64,000 nt of DNA, from positions 62,001 through 126,000 of the forward strand of contig CAMBFZ010000009.1 of NCBI GenBank assembly GCA_945866125.1. The letters run 5' to 3'. The stretch is from Bordetella parapertussis. Lineage in GTDB: Bacteria; Pseudomonadota; Gammaproteobacteria; Burkholderiales; Burkholderiaceae_D. The position numbers and the translations under genes were made by a program. Shown in pieces: positions 17,735-27,128 of the stretch. Within the stretch, counting starts at the first letter, position 1, and every line of letters begins with the position of its first letter. The notes below the pieces were generated by a model. That model saw only the letters and a list, made by a program, of their open reading frames with translations. It was not told where the DNA came from and made no database searches.

Positions 17735-18883
17735 ATGCGCGTTCGACCCCAGCTCTTTATTGCATCATTGTCAGCTCTGTGTTTTACGTGGTGTAGCCAT
17801 GCGGGCGCCGAGGATCTGATTGTTCCCATTGGGCAGGTGAGTCCCTTGACGGGGAACATCGCGCATCTGGGAAAGGATGCTGAAAATGGCGTGCGCATGG
17901 CTCTTGATGAAGCCAACGCCCGCGGTATCGTGATTGCGGGTCGTAAGATTCAATTTCTATTGGCATCCGAAGATGACGCGGCCGAGCCAAGGCAGGCAAC
18001 CATGGCCGCGCAAAAACTTGTCGACTTAAAAGTACAGGGGATCATCGGGCATCTCACTTCCGGCACGTCGATCCCTGCATCCAAAATTTATAGCGATGCC
18101 GGCATTGTCCAGATATCGCCGTCGGCCACTAATCCAAAATATACCAAGCAGGGTTTCAAGACGACGTTTCGGGTCGTCGCCAATGACGCGCAGCTGGGCA
18201 GCGTGATGGGACGCTATGCAGCGCAGGATTTAAAAATAAAAACGGTGGCGGTCATTGATGACCGGTCTGCCTACGGTCAGGGTCTCGCAGACGAGTTTTT
18301 AAAATCAGCCAAAGCAAGTGGCATTAACGTCGTCAGCCGTCAGTTCACCACAGAAAAATCGACCGAATTTGGTGCGATTCTCACGGCAATCAAATCAAAA
18401 AATCCTGATGCGATTTTTTTTGGTGGCATCGATGCCGTGGGTGGCCCGTTACTGCGCAAGATGAAGCAGCTCGGCATCACCGCCAAGTTTTTAGGCGGCG
18501 ACGGCATCTGTACTGAGCAAATGCCGATACTGGCGGGCGAAGGCCTCACTGACAATACCGTATTGTGTGCCGAGCCGGGCGGCGTGGAGCGTACCCAACA
18601 AGCAGCGATGGAAGATTTTCGAAAAAAATTCAAAATAAAATTTACGATCCCCGTACAAATTTATGCACCCTACGCCTACGACGCCACGATGCTGATGATC
18701 GCTGCCATGCAGAAAGCGGGCTCGGTCGACCCAAGCCGCTATCTTCCAGCACTCGCCAGCACGCCCTATCAGGGGGTAACCGGCCTAGTTGAATTCGATG
18801 CCAATGGTGATAGAAAAAATAGCGTCTTGACGCTCTATACGTTTAGAGAAAAAAAACGCGTACAACTCGCCGTGATTCAATAA
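17735..18883 (+). CDS. Branched-chain amino-acid type ABC transporter substrate-binding protein
   Basis: This 382-residue precursor has a signal peptide (ending near SHAGA, residue 25) and the LivJ/LivK periplasmic-binding type I fold: IGQVSPLTGNIAHLGKDAENGVRMALDEAN near the start and the central segment VIDDRSAYGQGLADEF. It should bind an amino acid or similar ligand for a Liv-type importer. No permease gene is next to it; the nearest liv genes are at 60-64 kb. The neighbouring ilvE suggests a branched-chain ligand (inference). AAAAAGGAAA precedes the ATG. Confidence 0.9.
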   Translation: MRVRPQLFIASLSALCFTWCSHAGAEDLIVPIGQVSPLTGNIAHLGKDAENGVRMALDEANARGIVIAGRKIQFLLASEDDAAEPRQATMAAQKLVDLKVQGIIGHLTSGTSIPASKIYSDAGIVQISPSATNPKYTKQGFKTTFRVVANDAQLGSVMGRYAAQDLKIKTVAVIDDRSAYGQGLADEFLKSAKASGINVVSRQFTTEKSTEFGAILTAIKSKNPDAIFFGGIDAVGGPLLRKMKQLGITAKFLGGDGICTEQMPILAGEGLTDNTVLCAEPGGVERTQQAAMEDFRKKFKIKFTIPVQIYAPYAYDATMLMIAAMQKAGSVDPSRYLPALASTPYQGVTGLVEFDANGDRKNSVLTLYTFREKKRVQLAVIQ

Positions 18884-18927
18884 AAATAATTAACGGCACG
18901 ACCCAGCTTTTTACCGAGACCCACGCC

Positions 18928-19995
18928 ATGATCATTGAACCACTCCACAATGCCCGCCCCGTCACCTTGCCTGCCGACCTGGGTTTTGGCCGCACTTATA
19001 CCAACCGCATGTTCACCCAGCATTACACCAATGAGCGGGGCTGGCATGATGCGGTGATTGGCGCATTCAAGCCGCTTGCCGTGCATCCGGCCGCTCAGGT
19101 ATTGCAGATCGGGTTAGATGTGTTTGATGGTTTCAAGGCCTATCGCCGTTCGGATGGTCACATTAATTTGTTTCGTCCCGACAGAAATATGGCGCGCCTG
19201 AACCGCTCAGCGCAACGCCTGAGCATGCCGCAGATTGATCCGCACATTCATCTTGAGTACATTAAGGCCTTGGTCAAACTCGAACACGAATGGGTGCCGC
19301 GTACACCCGGCAGTGCCTTGTATATCCGACCTGTGATCATTGGTTCCGAGCCCACGCTTGAAGTGCGTGCCGGCAGCCAGTTTTTACACTACGTGATCTT
19401 GAGCCCGGTTGGTCCGTATTTTGGTGATGGGCTCGCGCCGGTATCGGTTCATATTTCGCATGACTTTGTACGGGCGGTGCGGGGCGGTACGGGCGACATC
19501 AAAACGGCGTGTAATTATGCAGGGACGGTGTACGTTTCCGAGCAGGTTCGCCAGCAGGGTTATCAACAGGTACTGTGGTTGGACGCGCTGGAGCGGCGTT
19601 ATATCGAAGAAGTCGGTGCGATGAATATTGTCTTTGTGCGAGAAGGAAAACATCTTTGCACACCCGCCTTATCGGGCAGCATTTTGCCGGGCGTCACGCG
19701 CGAATCTATTTTGCAATTGGCCCCTGCTCTTGGCTACACCATCAGCGAAGACAAAATTGATGTCCACACCATGCTCGCCGACATTGATGCCGGTCGCATT
19801 ACCGAAGTATTTGGCATCGGTACCGGCGCCGTCGTCGCCCCAGTGGGTAAATTCGGATTCATGGGAAAAGAAACCGTCATTAATAACCAGCAAACCGGAC
19901 CGGTTGCGCAGCATATTTATTCAACCCTGACGGATCTGCAATATGGACGCATCCCCGATCCTTATGGATGGACCCAGCAGATTTTGGTGGAATAA
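18928..19995 (+). CDS. ilvE: Branched-chain amino-acid aminotransferase
   Basis: This 355-residue fold-type IV PLP enzyme interconverts leucine, isoleucine and valine with their keto acids. The PLP lysine is K192 in GGTGDIKTACNYA, and the ALERRYIEEVGAMNIVFV and GTGAVVAPVG segments match the class II (long) BCAT group of about 350-360 residues. It is cytoplasmic and lies 44 bp after the Liv-type binding protein gene in the same direction. Confidence 0.95.
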   Translation: MIIEPLHNARPVTLPADLGFGRTYTNRMFTQHYTNERGWHDAVIGAFKPLAVHPAAQVLQIGLDVFDGFKAYRRSDGHINLFRPDRNMARLNRSAQRLSMPQIDPHIHLEYIKALVKLEHEWVPRTPGSALYIRPVIIGSEPTLEVRAGSQFLHYVILSPVGPYFGDGLAPVSVHISHDFVRAVRGGTGDIKTACNYAGTVYVSEQVRQQGYQQVLWLDALERRYIEEVGAMNIVFVREGKHLCTPALSGSILPGVTRESILQLAPALGYTISEDKIDVHTMLADIDAGRITEVFGIGTGAVVAPVGKFGFMGKETVINNQQTGPVAQHIYSTLTDLQYGRIPDPYGWTQQILVE

Positions 19996-20256
19996 CTGTC
20001 TGACCGAACAAAGCTTCGCTCAGGTTCCGATAAAAAATTGAGTCGGTAGCGTATTCTGCTTCCCCTCAAGCAGATCACACTGAGGGTCGCCAAAATCGCC
20101 GCAGCGGGATTATTTAAAAATCTATTGCCTAATTTATATTCTCTGCCAAAAAATTTTTAGAAAATTCATTTTTACCCCGCCAGAATTGCGGCATCTGCCG
20201 GCACTTTCCGCTACCCTACGGGATTGATTTTTTGCAATTTTGGAGGGAACCACACC

Positions 20257-21024
20257 ATGACCGTTCACGCGCTGACCACGCAGCCCAATCCGGATCAGAT
20301 CCGGCAAATCAAAATCCATCTTGCAGCCGCTTTGCGTCTGGCCGTGCATGATGGATTTGAAGAAGGCATCGATAATCATTTCACCGTGAGCGTGCCGGGG
20401 CGCGAGGATCAGTATCTGGTCTTGCCATTTGGCTTGCATTGGTCCGAGGCGCGTGCCAGCGACATGATGATCTTTAACGAGGCCGGCAAAACAATCGAAG
20501 GACAAGGCGTAGTCGAACTCTCGGCGCAGTGCATCCACGCACCGCTCCACCGCATCACGGGCGCGAAGGTGGTCTTGCATACGCATCAGCCTTGGGCACT
20601 CGCACTCAATATGCTGCAAGAAAACCGCTTGCTGCCCGCGACCCAGACCGCGGCGTTTTTTTACAATCGCATTGCCTACGACGACACCTATACCGGCTTG
20701 GCCACCACGGTTGCCGAAGGTGAGCGATTGGCTGCGCTGATGGAAAACAAAACCGTGCTGTTCATGAAAAATCACGGTGTCGTGACGGTGGGCGACAACA
20801 TCGCGCAAGCCTATCGCCGCCTCTACAAACTGGAACGTGCCTGCCAAACACAAATCTTAGCGATGAGTACGGGCCGCCCCCTGCAGATACTGAGCGAAGA
20901 CGTGATTAACAAAGTGCTCAATCCCGGCGCAGACGATCGTCACCCGCGGGGAGAGCGCGAGCGGCTTTACTTTGAAGCGATGATGCGGGTACTCGATCGG
21001 GTTAATCCGGGTTACGCCGATTGA
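20257..21024 (+). CDS. Class II aldolase/adducin-family protein
   Basis: This 255-residue protein has zinc-ligand histidines in VVLHTHQPWAL (H108, H110) and MKNHGVVTVG (H173), and an opening EEGIDNHFTVSVPG typical of the family, which includes fuculose-phosphate aldolase and decarboxylating or oxidative relatives. The real substrate is not deducible. The ATG at 20257 follows TGGAGGGAA. It begins a same-strand pair with the phytanoyl-CoA-type dioxygenase gene, 36 bp downstream, so both may act in one catabolic route. Confidence 0.88.
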   Translation: MTVHALTTQPNPDQIRQIKIHLAAALRLAVHDGFEEGIDNHFTVSVPGREDQYLVLPFGLHWSEARASDMMIFNEAGKTIEGQGVVELSAQCIHAPLHRITGAKVVLHTHQPWALALNMLQENRLLPATQTAAFFYNRIAYDDTYTGLATTVAEGERLAALMENKTVLFMKNHGVVTVGDNIAQAYRRLYKLERACQTQILAMSTGRPLQILSEDVINKVLNPGADDRHPRGERERLYFEAMMRVLDRVNPGYAD

Positions 21025-21060
21025 TAACAGGCTGGCCAGCTAGCCAACAAGGAGACCGGG

Positions 21061-21888
21061 ATGTCCTCACTATTAAACGCTGCGCAACGCGCCGCCTATG
21101 AACGCGACGGCTATATTCTCATTCCTTCTTTGTTCGACGCCGAAGAAATCGCGCTGCTGCGCGGCGCGATCGAAACCGATCCTCAACTGCAGGCCAGTCT
21201 GTACAACCGCAACGACGCCAGCGGCAAAGCGACCCGCATGGCCACCTGGAATCATCCCGGCGATAGCGTCTATGGACTCGCGGCGCGCTCCCACCGCGTC
21301 GTCGACACCATGGAAGACATGCTCGGTGGTGAGGTATACCACTACCACTCCAAACTGACTGCGAAAGAACCGCTCGAAGGCGGTGCATGGGAATGGCATC
21401 AAGACTACGGCTATTGGTATCACAATGGCTGCGTCTTCCCCTACATGGCCAGCGTCATGGTCGCGCTCGATAAAACTACGCGTGAAAATGGCTGCCTGCA
21501 AGTCATTCGCGGCTCCCATCATGCGGGGCGGGTTGAACACGGTGTGCTACCCGGCGATCAGGTCGGCGCCAATCCGCGTCGGGTCGAGGAGATGCTGAAA
21601 AATCTAGATTTGGTCTATGCCGAAATGGCGCCGGGCGATGGCTTGTTTTTTCATGCCAATGTAATGCACCGCTCTGACCAGAACCGCTCGCCAGATCGGC
21701 GTTGGACAGTGCTGTTTTGCTATAACGCCGCGCGCAACAATCCCTATCTTGAACATCATCATCCGCAATACACACCGCTTCTGAAAGTGGATGATGAGGC
21801 GGTCAAAAAAGCCGGCATCCGGTTTGCCGGTGATAGCGACAATTATTTTCGTCAAGGCTTTACGAATCCACCCGAACTCAGTACCTAG
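21061..21888 (+). CDS. Phytanoyl-CoA dioxygenase (PhyH) family oxygenase
   Basis: This 275-residue Fe(II)/2-oxoglutarate oxygenase has the metal triad H113-x-D115 (EWHQDYGYWY) and the distal H203 in the HANVMHRSDQNRS segment, plus a downstream Arg for 2-oxoglutarate. Family members hydroxylate small metabolites rather than only phytanoyl-CoA. It is cytoplasmic. An AAGGAGACC ribosome site precedes the ATG. It may act with the upstream class II aldolase; the true substrate is unknown. Confidence 0.88.
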   Translation: MSSLLNAAQRAAYERDGYILIPSLFDAEEIALLRGAIETDPQLQASLYNRNDASGKATRMATWNHPGDSVYGLAARSHRVVDTMEDMLGGEVYHYHSKLTAKEPLEGGAWEWHQDYGYWYHNGCVFPYMASVMVALDKTTRENGCLQVIRGSHHAGRVEHGVLPGDQVGANPRRVEEMLKNLDLVYAEMAPGDGLFFHANVMHRSDQNRSPDRRWTVLFCYNAARNNPYLEHHHPQYTPLLKVDDEAVKKAGIRFAGDSDNYFRQGFTNPPELST

Positions 21889-21932
21889 TGGCCCTGCGCG
21901 CGGCGCCGATCTGTGCTGCACTGGGCGATACT

Positions 21933-21960
21933 AAACAGGTCGATCAGATCGATCTGTTTT
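21933..21960. terminator. Hairpin terminator between convergent genes
   Basis: A 12-bp stem (AACAGGTCGATC with GATCGATCTGTT, one G-T pair) runs into TTTT. It lies between the dioxygenase and amidohydrolase genes and overlaps the stop of the latter. A short T tract makes it a modest candidate. Confidence 0.55.
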
Positions 21961-23644
21961 AATCAAATTCTGTCAGTAAGACACCTGCCAGCGGCACCTG
22001 CGGCAGCAGTCCGTTGCGGTCGGCCAGACGCTGGCCATTGACCCACACGCCGTGCACGCCAAGCGCATCTGTATCGAGCCGTGGCGCGCCACCCGGTAAA
22101 TCGAATACCCGTTTTTTTACGCCGCGTCCCACGGTTGCCGGATCGAACAGTAATAAGTCGGCCGCAAAGCCTGCGCGAATCAAGCCCCTGCCCTGCAACC
22201 CAAGAATCCGTGCCGGCTGCGCAGTCAGCTTGTGCACGGCATCAGCCAAACGCATGATGCCAAGATCACGCGCCCAATGCCCCATCAAGTGCAAACCAAA
22301 ACCGGCATCATTAAAAAAAGTCAGATGCGCACCCGCGTCACTCAGGGTCACCAGACTATGCGGATGATTGAGCAAGGTACCAACCGCCTCGGTATCGCTG
22401 TTGAGTAAAATCGCGGTAAATACCGTTTGTAAATCTTCAGCCAACGCCAGATCAAGTGCGACATCCAGCGGGTCTTTGTTCTGCTCCTGCGCCAGTTCGG
22501 CCACGCTGCGTTGCTCGAGGTGTGCGTGCTGCGGCAGTTTGGTCTCGACCACATGCACTTTGTCCCACTCATTGTTAAATAAGCGAAACGCCGTCGGGCC
22601 AGCCAGTTCATCACGCACACTCTGCCGGAATGCCGGGTCAGCCAGCTTGGCTTTGAGCCCAGCGTCCGAGAGCCCGAATGCCGCCTTCCAGCTTGCCAGC
22701 CCCTCGACCGGATAGGGCGAATGAAAGGTGAAATCCATCGTCAGCGGGCAGCAGGACACCTGCCCCACCAACGGCACACCGCGCTGATTAGCCTCAGTGA
22801 TCCCTTTAAAATCATTGAACACGGCCGATGGATTAGTGGGATTGTGCAGCAGCGCAGCGATCATCACGGGCCGGCCCGACTGCACCGCCATCTCTTCCAA
22901 AAACGCGATCGGCATCTGACCACCCTTGGTCACCATATAAACACCCTGCCCACGTTTTCCCATCGCTTTAATGAGGGACATCATTTCATGATCACTAGCC
23001 AGTCGCGAGGGCATGGGCAAACCGCCTTCGCCGTTGTGGGCCGGACTGGTGCTGGAGGCGAAGCCGATGGCACCAGCGGCCATCGCTTCCTCGACGATGG
23101 CGGTCATTTGCGCGATTTCGTCTTCGGTCGCTTCGCGTTTATTAGACGCATCGCCCATTACCCAGGTCCGTACCGATGAATGACCAACATAGGCGGCGAG
23201 ATTAACCGCACAGCCTTTGGTGCGCAGCATATCGAGATACTGCGGGAAGGTTTCAAAGCGCCAGTCAATGCCACTGTGCAGCACATCAAGGGACATGCCT
23301 TCAACCTGCGTCAGGTTGCGCATGGTGAACTCGCGGTCGGCCGGCTTGCAAGGTGCAATCGTAAAGCCGCAATTGCCAATGATGGCGGTGGTGACACCCA
23401 TCGCCGGTGACGGACGCACCTGCGAGTCCCAGGTGATTTGCGCATCAAAATGGGTATGACTGTCGATAATGCCCGGCATCAAAGCCAGGCCGGTAGCATC
23501 GATCGTATCGGCAGCATCAAGGTCAAGTGCGGTACCAACGGAGAAAATCAGGCCATCTTTGACGGCCACATCGCAGAGAATAGGATCGGCGCCACTGCCG
23601 TCATAGACTGCGGCGTGTTGAATCAGTAAATCAACTTTTGTCAT
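21959..23644 (-). CDS. N-acyl-D-amino-acid deacylase-type amidohydrolase
   Basis: This 561-residue metal-dependent amidohydrolase has the metal-binding HTH at residues 63-65 (PGIIDSHTHFDAQ), GNCGFTIAPC typical of D-aminoacylases, and a late TLSDAGAHLTFFND metal and substrate loop. The family removes acyl groups from D-amino acids or opens related cyclic amides. It is cytoplasmic. The start has no strong ribosome site. A permease gene lies 132 bp upstream in the same direction, so uptake and hydrolysis of one compound is plausible. Confidence 0.87.
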   Translation of the reverse strand: MTKVDLLIQHAAVYDGSGADPILCDVAVKDGLIFSVGTALDLDAADTIDATGLALMPGIIDSHTHFDAQITWDSQVRPSPAMGVTTAIIGNCGFTIAPCKPADREFTMRNLTQVEGMSLDVLHSGIDWRFETFPQYLDMLRTKGCAVNLAAYVGHSSVRTWVMGDASNKREATEDEIAQMTAIVEEAMAAGAIGFASSTSPAHNGEGGLPMPSRLASDHEMMSLIKAMGKRGQGVYMVTKGGQMPIAFLEEMAVQSGRPVMIAALLHNPTNPSAVFNDFKGITEANQRGVPLVGQVSCCPLTMDFTFHSPYPVEGLASWKAAFGLSDAGLKAKLADPAFRQSVRDELAGPTAFRLFNNEWDKVHVVETKLPQHAHLEQRSVAELAQEQNKDPLDVALDLALAEDLQTVFTAILLNSDTEAVGTLLNHPHSLVTLSDAGAHLTFFNDAGFGLHLMGHWARDLGIMRLADAVHKLTAQPARILGLQGRGLIRAGFAADLLLFDPATVGRGVKKRVFDLPGGAPRLDTDALGVHGVWVNGQRLADRNGLLPQVPLAGVLLTEFD

Positions 23645-23776
23645 GAGGTGTCCGGTAAAGCAATGCTGGAAGATTAAAACGCCACTGAGCGTACTTTACC
23701 GGAAGGCTTTTTGTCGATTGAAAATTATTGCATGTAAATTTTCCATATTATTTTATACAAATAAAATGTTGCGCCC

Positions 23777-25114
23777 TTAACGGTTGACTAATTTTGCCGG
23801 AATACTTAATGTCACCAGCGCACCAATAATCAGGATCCCAGTCAGTAAATACATACCAATATCCATGGAATGGGTTGTCTGTTTTAGCCAGCCAATTACA
23901 TAGGGCGAAACAAAACCGGCAAGATTACCCAACGAATTAATCGCCGCGATACCTGCGGCAGCACCCGATCCTGCCAGAAATGCAGTCGGCAAACTCCAGA
24001 ATAACGGATAGGCCGTCATCATCCCAGCGCAGGCGATGGTCAATGCGGCAAACGCCAACGTATTATTATTTGCTAAAAGCACCGAGCAGGATAATCCGGC
24101 GGCCCCCACCAAAACGGGCACTACAAAATGCCAGCGGCGCTCTCTTTTTCTATCGGCTCTTCGGGAAACAATTATCATCGGCACGAACGTCGCAAGCCAG
24201 GGAATCGCTGACAATAAGCCGACCTCGAAGGTATCGGTAACACCCATGCCTTTGATAATCGTCGGCAGCCAGAAAACGATGGCATTAAATCCCATCCCAA
24301 CGCTGAAGTAAATGAAGCTCAACACCCAAACGCGGCCACTCTTGAGAACCTGTAATACCGGCACATGCACTTTAGAAATTTCATCTTGCGCGATATTTTC
24401 TTGAAGCCGCGTCCGCTCGTCCTCCTCCAGCCAAGTGGCATCCGCGACTCTGTCATCGAGATAGCGCAGCACCACGAGTCCCATCAGGATCGACGGAATA
24501 GCTTCAATCAGGAACATCCATTGCCAGCCATGCCAGCCCATGAGCTGATCAAAGCTACGCATAATCCAACCTGAAAACGGCCCCCCTAACAGACCGGCCA
24601 GGGGAATACCTAGCATAAACAGAGACACAATCCTGCCGCGCCGTTGCGCCGGATACCAGTAAGTCAGGTATAAAATAATTCCTGGAAAAAAGCCTGCCTC
24701 TGCTAAACCGAGCGCAAACCGCAGCAGATAAAATCCGGTGACATCGGTCACAAACATCATGCAACCCGATATGAGTCCCCAGGTAATCATGATGCGAGCA
24801 ATCCATACCCGCGCCCCGACCCGGTGCAAGATAATATTGCTCGGTACTTCAAAGAAAAAATAGCCGATAAAAAAAAGTCCGGCACCAGTGCCGTAGACCA
24901 GATCAGAAAATCCCAAATCCGTCACCATCTGCAATTTGGCAAAGCTGACATTCACCCGATCCAGATAGGCCACGATATAACAGACCACGAGTAAAGGCAG
25001 TAAGCGCAGCGTGACCTTGCGATATACGGCCGCGTCAGGATCGTGTGAAGGGTTTGGGGCAACAGGACTGCCGTTGCACTGCAAAGAATCAGACTGCATC
25101 GTGTCGCTGTTCAT
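23777..25114 (-). CDS. MFS transporter, anion:cation symporter (phthalate/sugar-acid permease) type
   Basis: This 445-residue protein has twelve predicted membrane spans and the ACS-family signature IAYLDRVNVSFAKLQM in the first span, followed by FFEVPSNIILHRVGARVWIARIMITWG. The family imports organic anions such as galactonate, phthalate or tartrate. It is divergent from the enolase-superfamily gene and upstream of the amidohydrolase gene, so its substrate is probably one of theirs (inference). Confidence 0.9.
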   Translation of the reverse strand: MNSDTMQSDSLQCNGSPVAPNPSHDPDAAVYRKVTLRLLPLLVVCYIVAYLDRVNVSFAKLQMVTDLGFSDLVYGTGAGLFFIGYFFFEVPSNIILHRVGARVWIARIMITWGLISGCMMFVTDVTGFYLLRFALGLAEAGFFPGIILYLTYWYPAQRRGRIVSLFMLGIPLAGLLGGPFSGWIMRSFDQLMGWHGWQWMFLIEAIPSILMGLVVLRYLDDRVADATWLEEDERTRLQENIAQDEISKVHVPVLQVLKSGRVWVLSFIYFSVGMGFNAIVFWLPTIIKGMGVTDTFEVGLLSAIPWLATFVPMIIVSRRADRKRERRWHFVVPVLVGAAGLSCSVLLANNNTLAFAALTIACAGMMTAYPLFWSLPTAFLAGSGAAAGIAAINSLGNLAGFVSPYVIGWLKQTTHSMDIGMYLLTGILIIGALVTLSIPAKLVNR

Positions 25115-25176
25115 TGGCGCTCCTGAAAAATAATGGGTAACTTATAGTAGTAACGCACAGCCTTACCCTGCCTTTG

Positions 25177-25194
25177 CGTATTCGTCAAAATACG
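25177..25194. promoter_or_regulatory. Inverted repeat in divergent promoter region
   Basis: CGTATT and AATACG, 6-bp arms around a 6-nt spacer, lie in the 183-bp gap between the divergent MFS and enolase-superfamily genes. It may be an operator for a common regulator. No regulator gene is adjacent. Confidence 0.3.
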
Positions 25195-25297
25195 GCATCC
25201 TTGATCGCATGCTGTAATCTTGAATAAGAACACAAACCGCACTGCAACAAATAAAAAATAATCCATCCTCCTATTAAATTGAAAAGGATTTATTGTT

Positions 25298-26527
25298 ATG
25301 ACATCGCATGCCAATGCCCGTATCGCGTCGGTTGACACCTTGTCTTGCAGTGCCGGATGGCGCAATTACTATTTTGTAAAAATAACAACCGAGGGCGGTA
25401 TCGTCGGCTGGAGCGAATTTGATGAAGGTTTCGGCTCACCCGGCGTGGGCACAGTGATCCGTCAAATTTCTGCGCGCATGATCGGTGAGTCGGTGATGCA
25501 GCATGAAAAAATAGGGGCAGACCTGCACTGCGTAACCCGTCCCGGTTCGGGCGGCGTCATCGGTCAGGCATTAGGCGCCATCGAAAATGCTTTGCTCGAC
25601 GCCAAAGCCAAAGTGCTGCAGGTGCCCTGCTATGAACTACTAGGCGGCAAAATACGCGACACGCTGCGGGTGTATTGGTCGCACTGCGTGACCTGGCGCG
25701 CGTCACGTGCGCCGTTTTATCAGCCCGTCGTCACCACCAAAGAAGACGTGCGCGCGTTAGCCGCAGAGGTCAAAGCCAAAGGCTTTACCGCCTTGAAAAC
25801 CAATGTGTTCAGCTACGAAAATAATCTGGTGAAAGGTTGGGCACCGGGCTTTGGCACACCGTTTTCGCCAGAGCTGAATGTTGCCCGCAAAGTCATGAAC
25901 GGTCTGCGCGAACATCTGCAAGTCATGCGCGACGGCGCCGGGCCTGACATGGACATCATGCTGGACTTAAACTTCAATGCAAAAACAGAAGGCTATCTGG
26001 AAATCATCCGCGCCATCGCCGACTTTGATCTGACCTGGGTCGAGTTGGACACGCTTAATCCACACGCACTGGCTACCATCCGTTCGCGAAGCCCGCATCC
26101 GATTGCCTCGTGCGAAACGCTCATCGGCTTGCAGCAGTTTTTGCCGTTTTTCCGCGAACAGGCCATCGACATCGCCATCGTTGATACACCTTGGAATGGC
26201 GTCTGGCAGTCATTGAAGATTGCCGCTGCGGCCGAGGCGCATGAGATCAATGTCGCCTGTCATAATTTTTACGGCCATCTCTGCACGATGATGAACGCGC
26301 ATTTTTGTGCGGCCATACCCAATTTTCGCATCATGGAAGTCGATATCGATCGCATCGCATGGGACCATGAACTCTACAGCCATGTGCCGCAGTATAAAGA
26401 CGGCCACCTGATTATGCCAGATCGCCCGGGCTGGGGCACCGAGCCGGTCGAGTCCGCGCTGCTTAACTATCCTCCTTTGCAGACACATGGTTTTCTGGCG
26501 CTTGGGGTAAATCTGGACCGAGCTTGA
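25298..26527 (+). CDS. Mandelate racemase/muconate lactonizing-family enzyme (sugar-acid dehydratase type)
   Basis: This 409-residue enolase-superfamily enzyme has the three metal ligands D223 (DIMLDLNFN), E249 (WVELDTLNP) and E273 (SCETLIG), a base Lys in ALKTNVFS (K167) and a His in ACHNFYG (H322). These match acid-sugar dehydratases of the MR subgroup. The divergent ACS-type permease fits import of a sugar acid. The true substrate is unknown. The protein is cytoplasmic; a weak AAAAGGA site precedes the ATG. Confidence 0.87.
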   Translation: MTSHANARIASVDTLSCSAGWRNYYFVKITTEGGIVGWSEFDEGFGSPGVGTVIRQISARMIGESVMQHEKIGADLHCVTRPGSGGVIGQALGAIENALLDAKAKVLQVPCYELLGGKIRDTLRVYWSHCVTWRASRAPFYQPVVTTKEDVRALAAEVKAKGFTALKTNVFSYENNLVKGWAPGFGTPFSPELNVARKVMNGLREHLQVMRDGAGPDMDIMLDLNFNAKTEGYLEIIRAIADFDLTWVELDTLNPHALATIRSRSPHPIASCETLIGLQQFLPFFREQAIDIAIVDTPWNGVWQSLKIAAAAEAHEINVACHNFYGHLCTMMNAHFCAAIPNFRIMEVDIDRIAWDHELYSHVPQYKDGHLIMPDRPGWGTEPVESALLNYPPLQTHGFLALGVNLDRA

Positions 26528-26547
26528 TTAGGTAGCAATAAGATGTA

Positions 26548-26579
26548 GCGTGATGCTGGAGCAAGCGCCAGCATCACGC
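26548..26579. terminator. Strong 12-bp hairpin downstream of the enolase-superfamily gene
   Basis: GCGTGATGCTGG and CCAGCATCACGC form a perfect 12-bp stem with an 8-nt loop, 20 bp past the stop. No T tract follows, so it may stabilise the 3' end or support Rho-dependent ending rather than act as a classic terminator. Confidence 0.45.
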
Positions 26580-26700
26580 AACGTGCAGCTCGCGAAATAG
26601 TCACCGGGTGTGGAGTCGCGCAAGACTAAAAAATCAGCCCTTCGCTACGCGCTTGCTTCTTTCATTCCTTTCACGCGAGTGGCAAGAATGCATGAAGCTT

Positions 26701-26835
26701 TGGGACACGCACAAAGTTCTAGCCCTTTCGGCTAACTTATCCGCTAGTCAATAGCCACTGGAATGAAACCATTCGACACCTAAAACTGTTCGTATCGAAC
26801 GATAGGTTTAATGTCGCCGATTGACGGTTAATTTT
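26701..26835 (+). repeat. Degenerate direct repeat, copy A
   Basis: This 135-bp stretch is clearly similar to 28291-28426 in the same orientation. Shared blocks include CACAAAGTTC, CGCTAGTC, TTCGTATCGA and an exact 23-bp core at 26804-26826 with TGTCGCCGATTGACG at its end. The copies flank the chaperone-partner gene pair. No terminal inverted repeats or transposase are seen. Confidence 0.8.
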
Positions 26836-27030
26836 GTCGACGGCTTATGCGTTTGGTGCATGTCCGCAAGCATGCGCTGGAGCACGCATAGGGCGATATG
26901 CAAACAGGTGGTTCAGCTGATGTGATTTTATTCAAAATCTTGATATAAAACGCCGTCGAAAATCACGCTTTTAATTTCAGAATAAATTAAAAAATCCGGA
27001 CACCGAACTCAGAGAAAACTACGCGCTTTT

Positions 27031-27057
27031 GCTGGGAACCCGCTCGGCGTTCCCAGC
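27031..27057 (+). promoter_or_regulatory. Hairpin in the leader of the type III chaperone gene
   Basis: GCTGGGAAC and GTTCCCAGC pair as a perfect 9-bp stem with a 9-nt loop, 71 bp before the GTG start. It could be an attenuator, an mRNA-stabilising structure or an operator. No T tract follows. Confidence 0.4.
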
Positions 27058-27128
27058 ACTCATCCCCCGCACTGCGTGTTCACATCGCGTAGGCATTCCT
27101 GAATTTATTACATGCAAAAGGAGAATTT

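Larger units (their letters stand above)
26528..27128. other. Gene-free stretch of 600 bp with hairpins and repeat copy A
   Basis: No credible coding frame is seen. From left to right it holds a 12-bp-arm hairpin (26548-26579), the degenerate direct repeat copy A (26701-26835), A+T-rich sequence, a 9-bp-arm hairpin (27031-27057) and a strong AAGGAGAA ribosome site directly before the type III chaperone gene. It is probably the regulatory region of the chaperone-partner cassette. Confidence 0.6.

Noticed and set aside
20134..20853. A 239-residue frame opposite the class II aldolase gene
   Set aside because: The aldolase frame has zinc motifs and a ribosome site; this frame has neither.
26772..26792. 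Possible TTCG-N16-TTCG plant-pathogen type III promoter box near the chaperone gene
   Set aside because: The two TTCG elements are 13 bp apart, not 16, and there is no matching -10 element.
26821..26849. TTGACG inside repeat A as a -35 box
   Set aside because: There is no acceptable -10 at the proper spacing, and the matching position in repeat B has none either.
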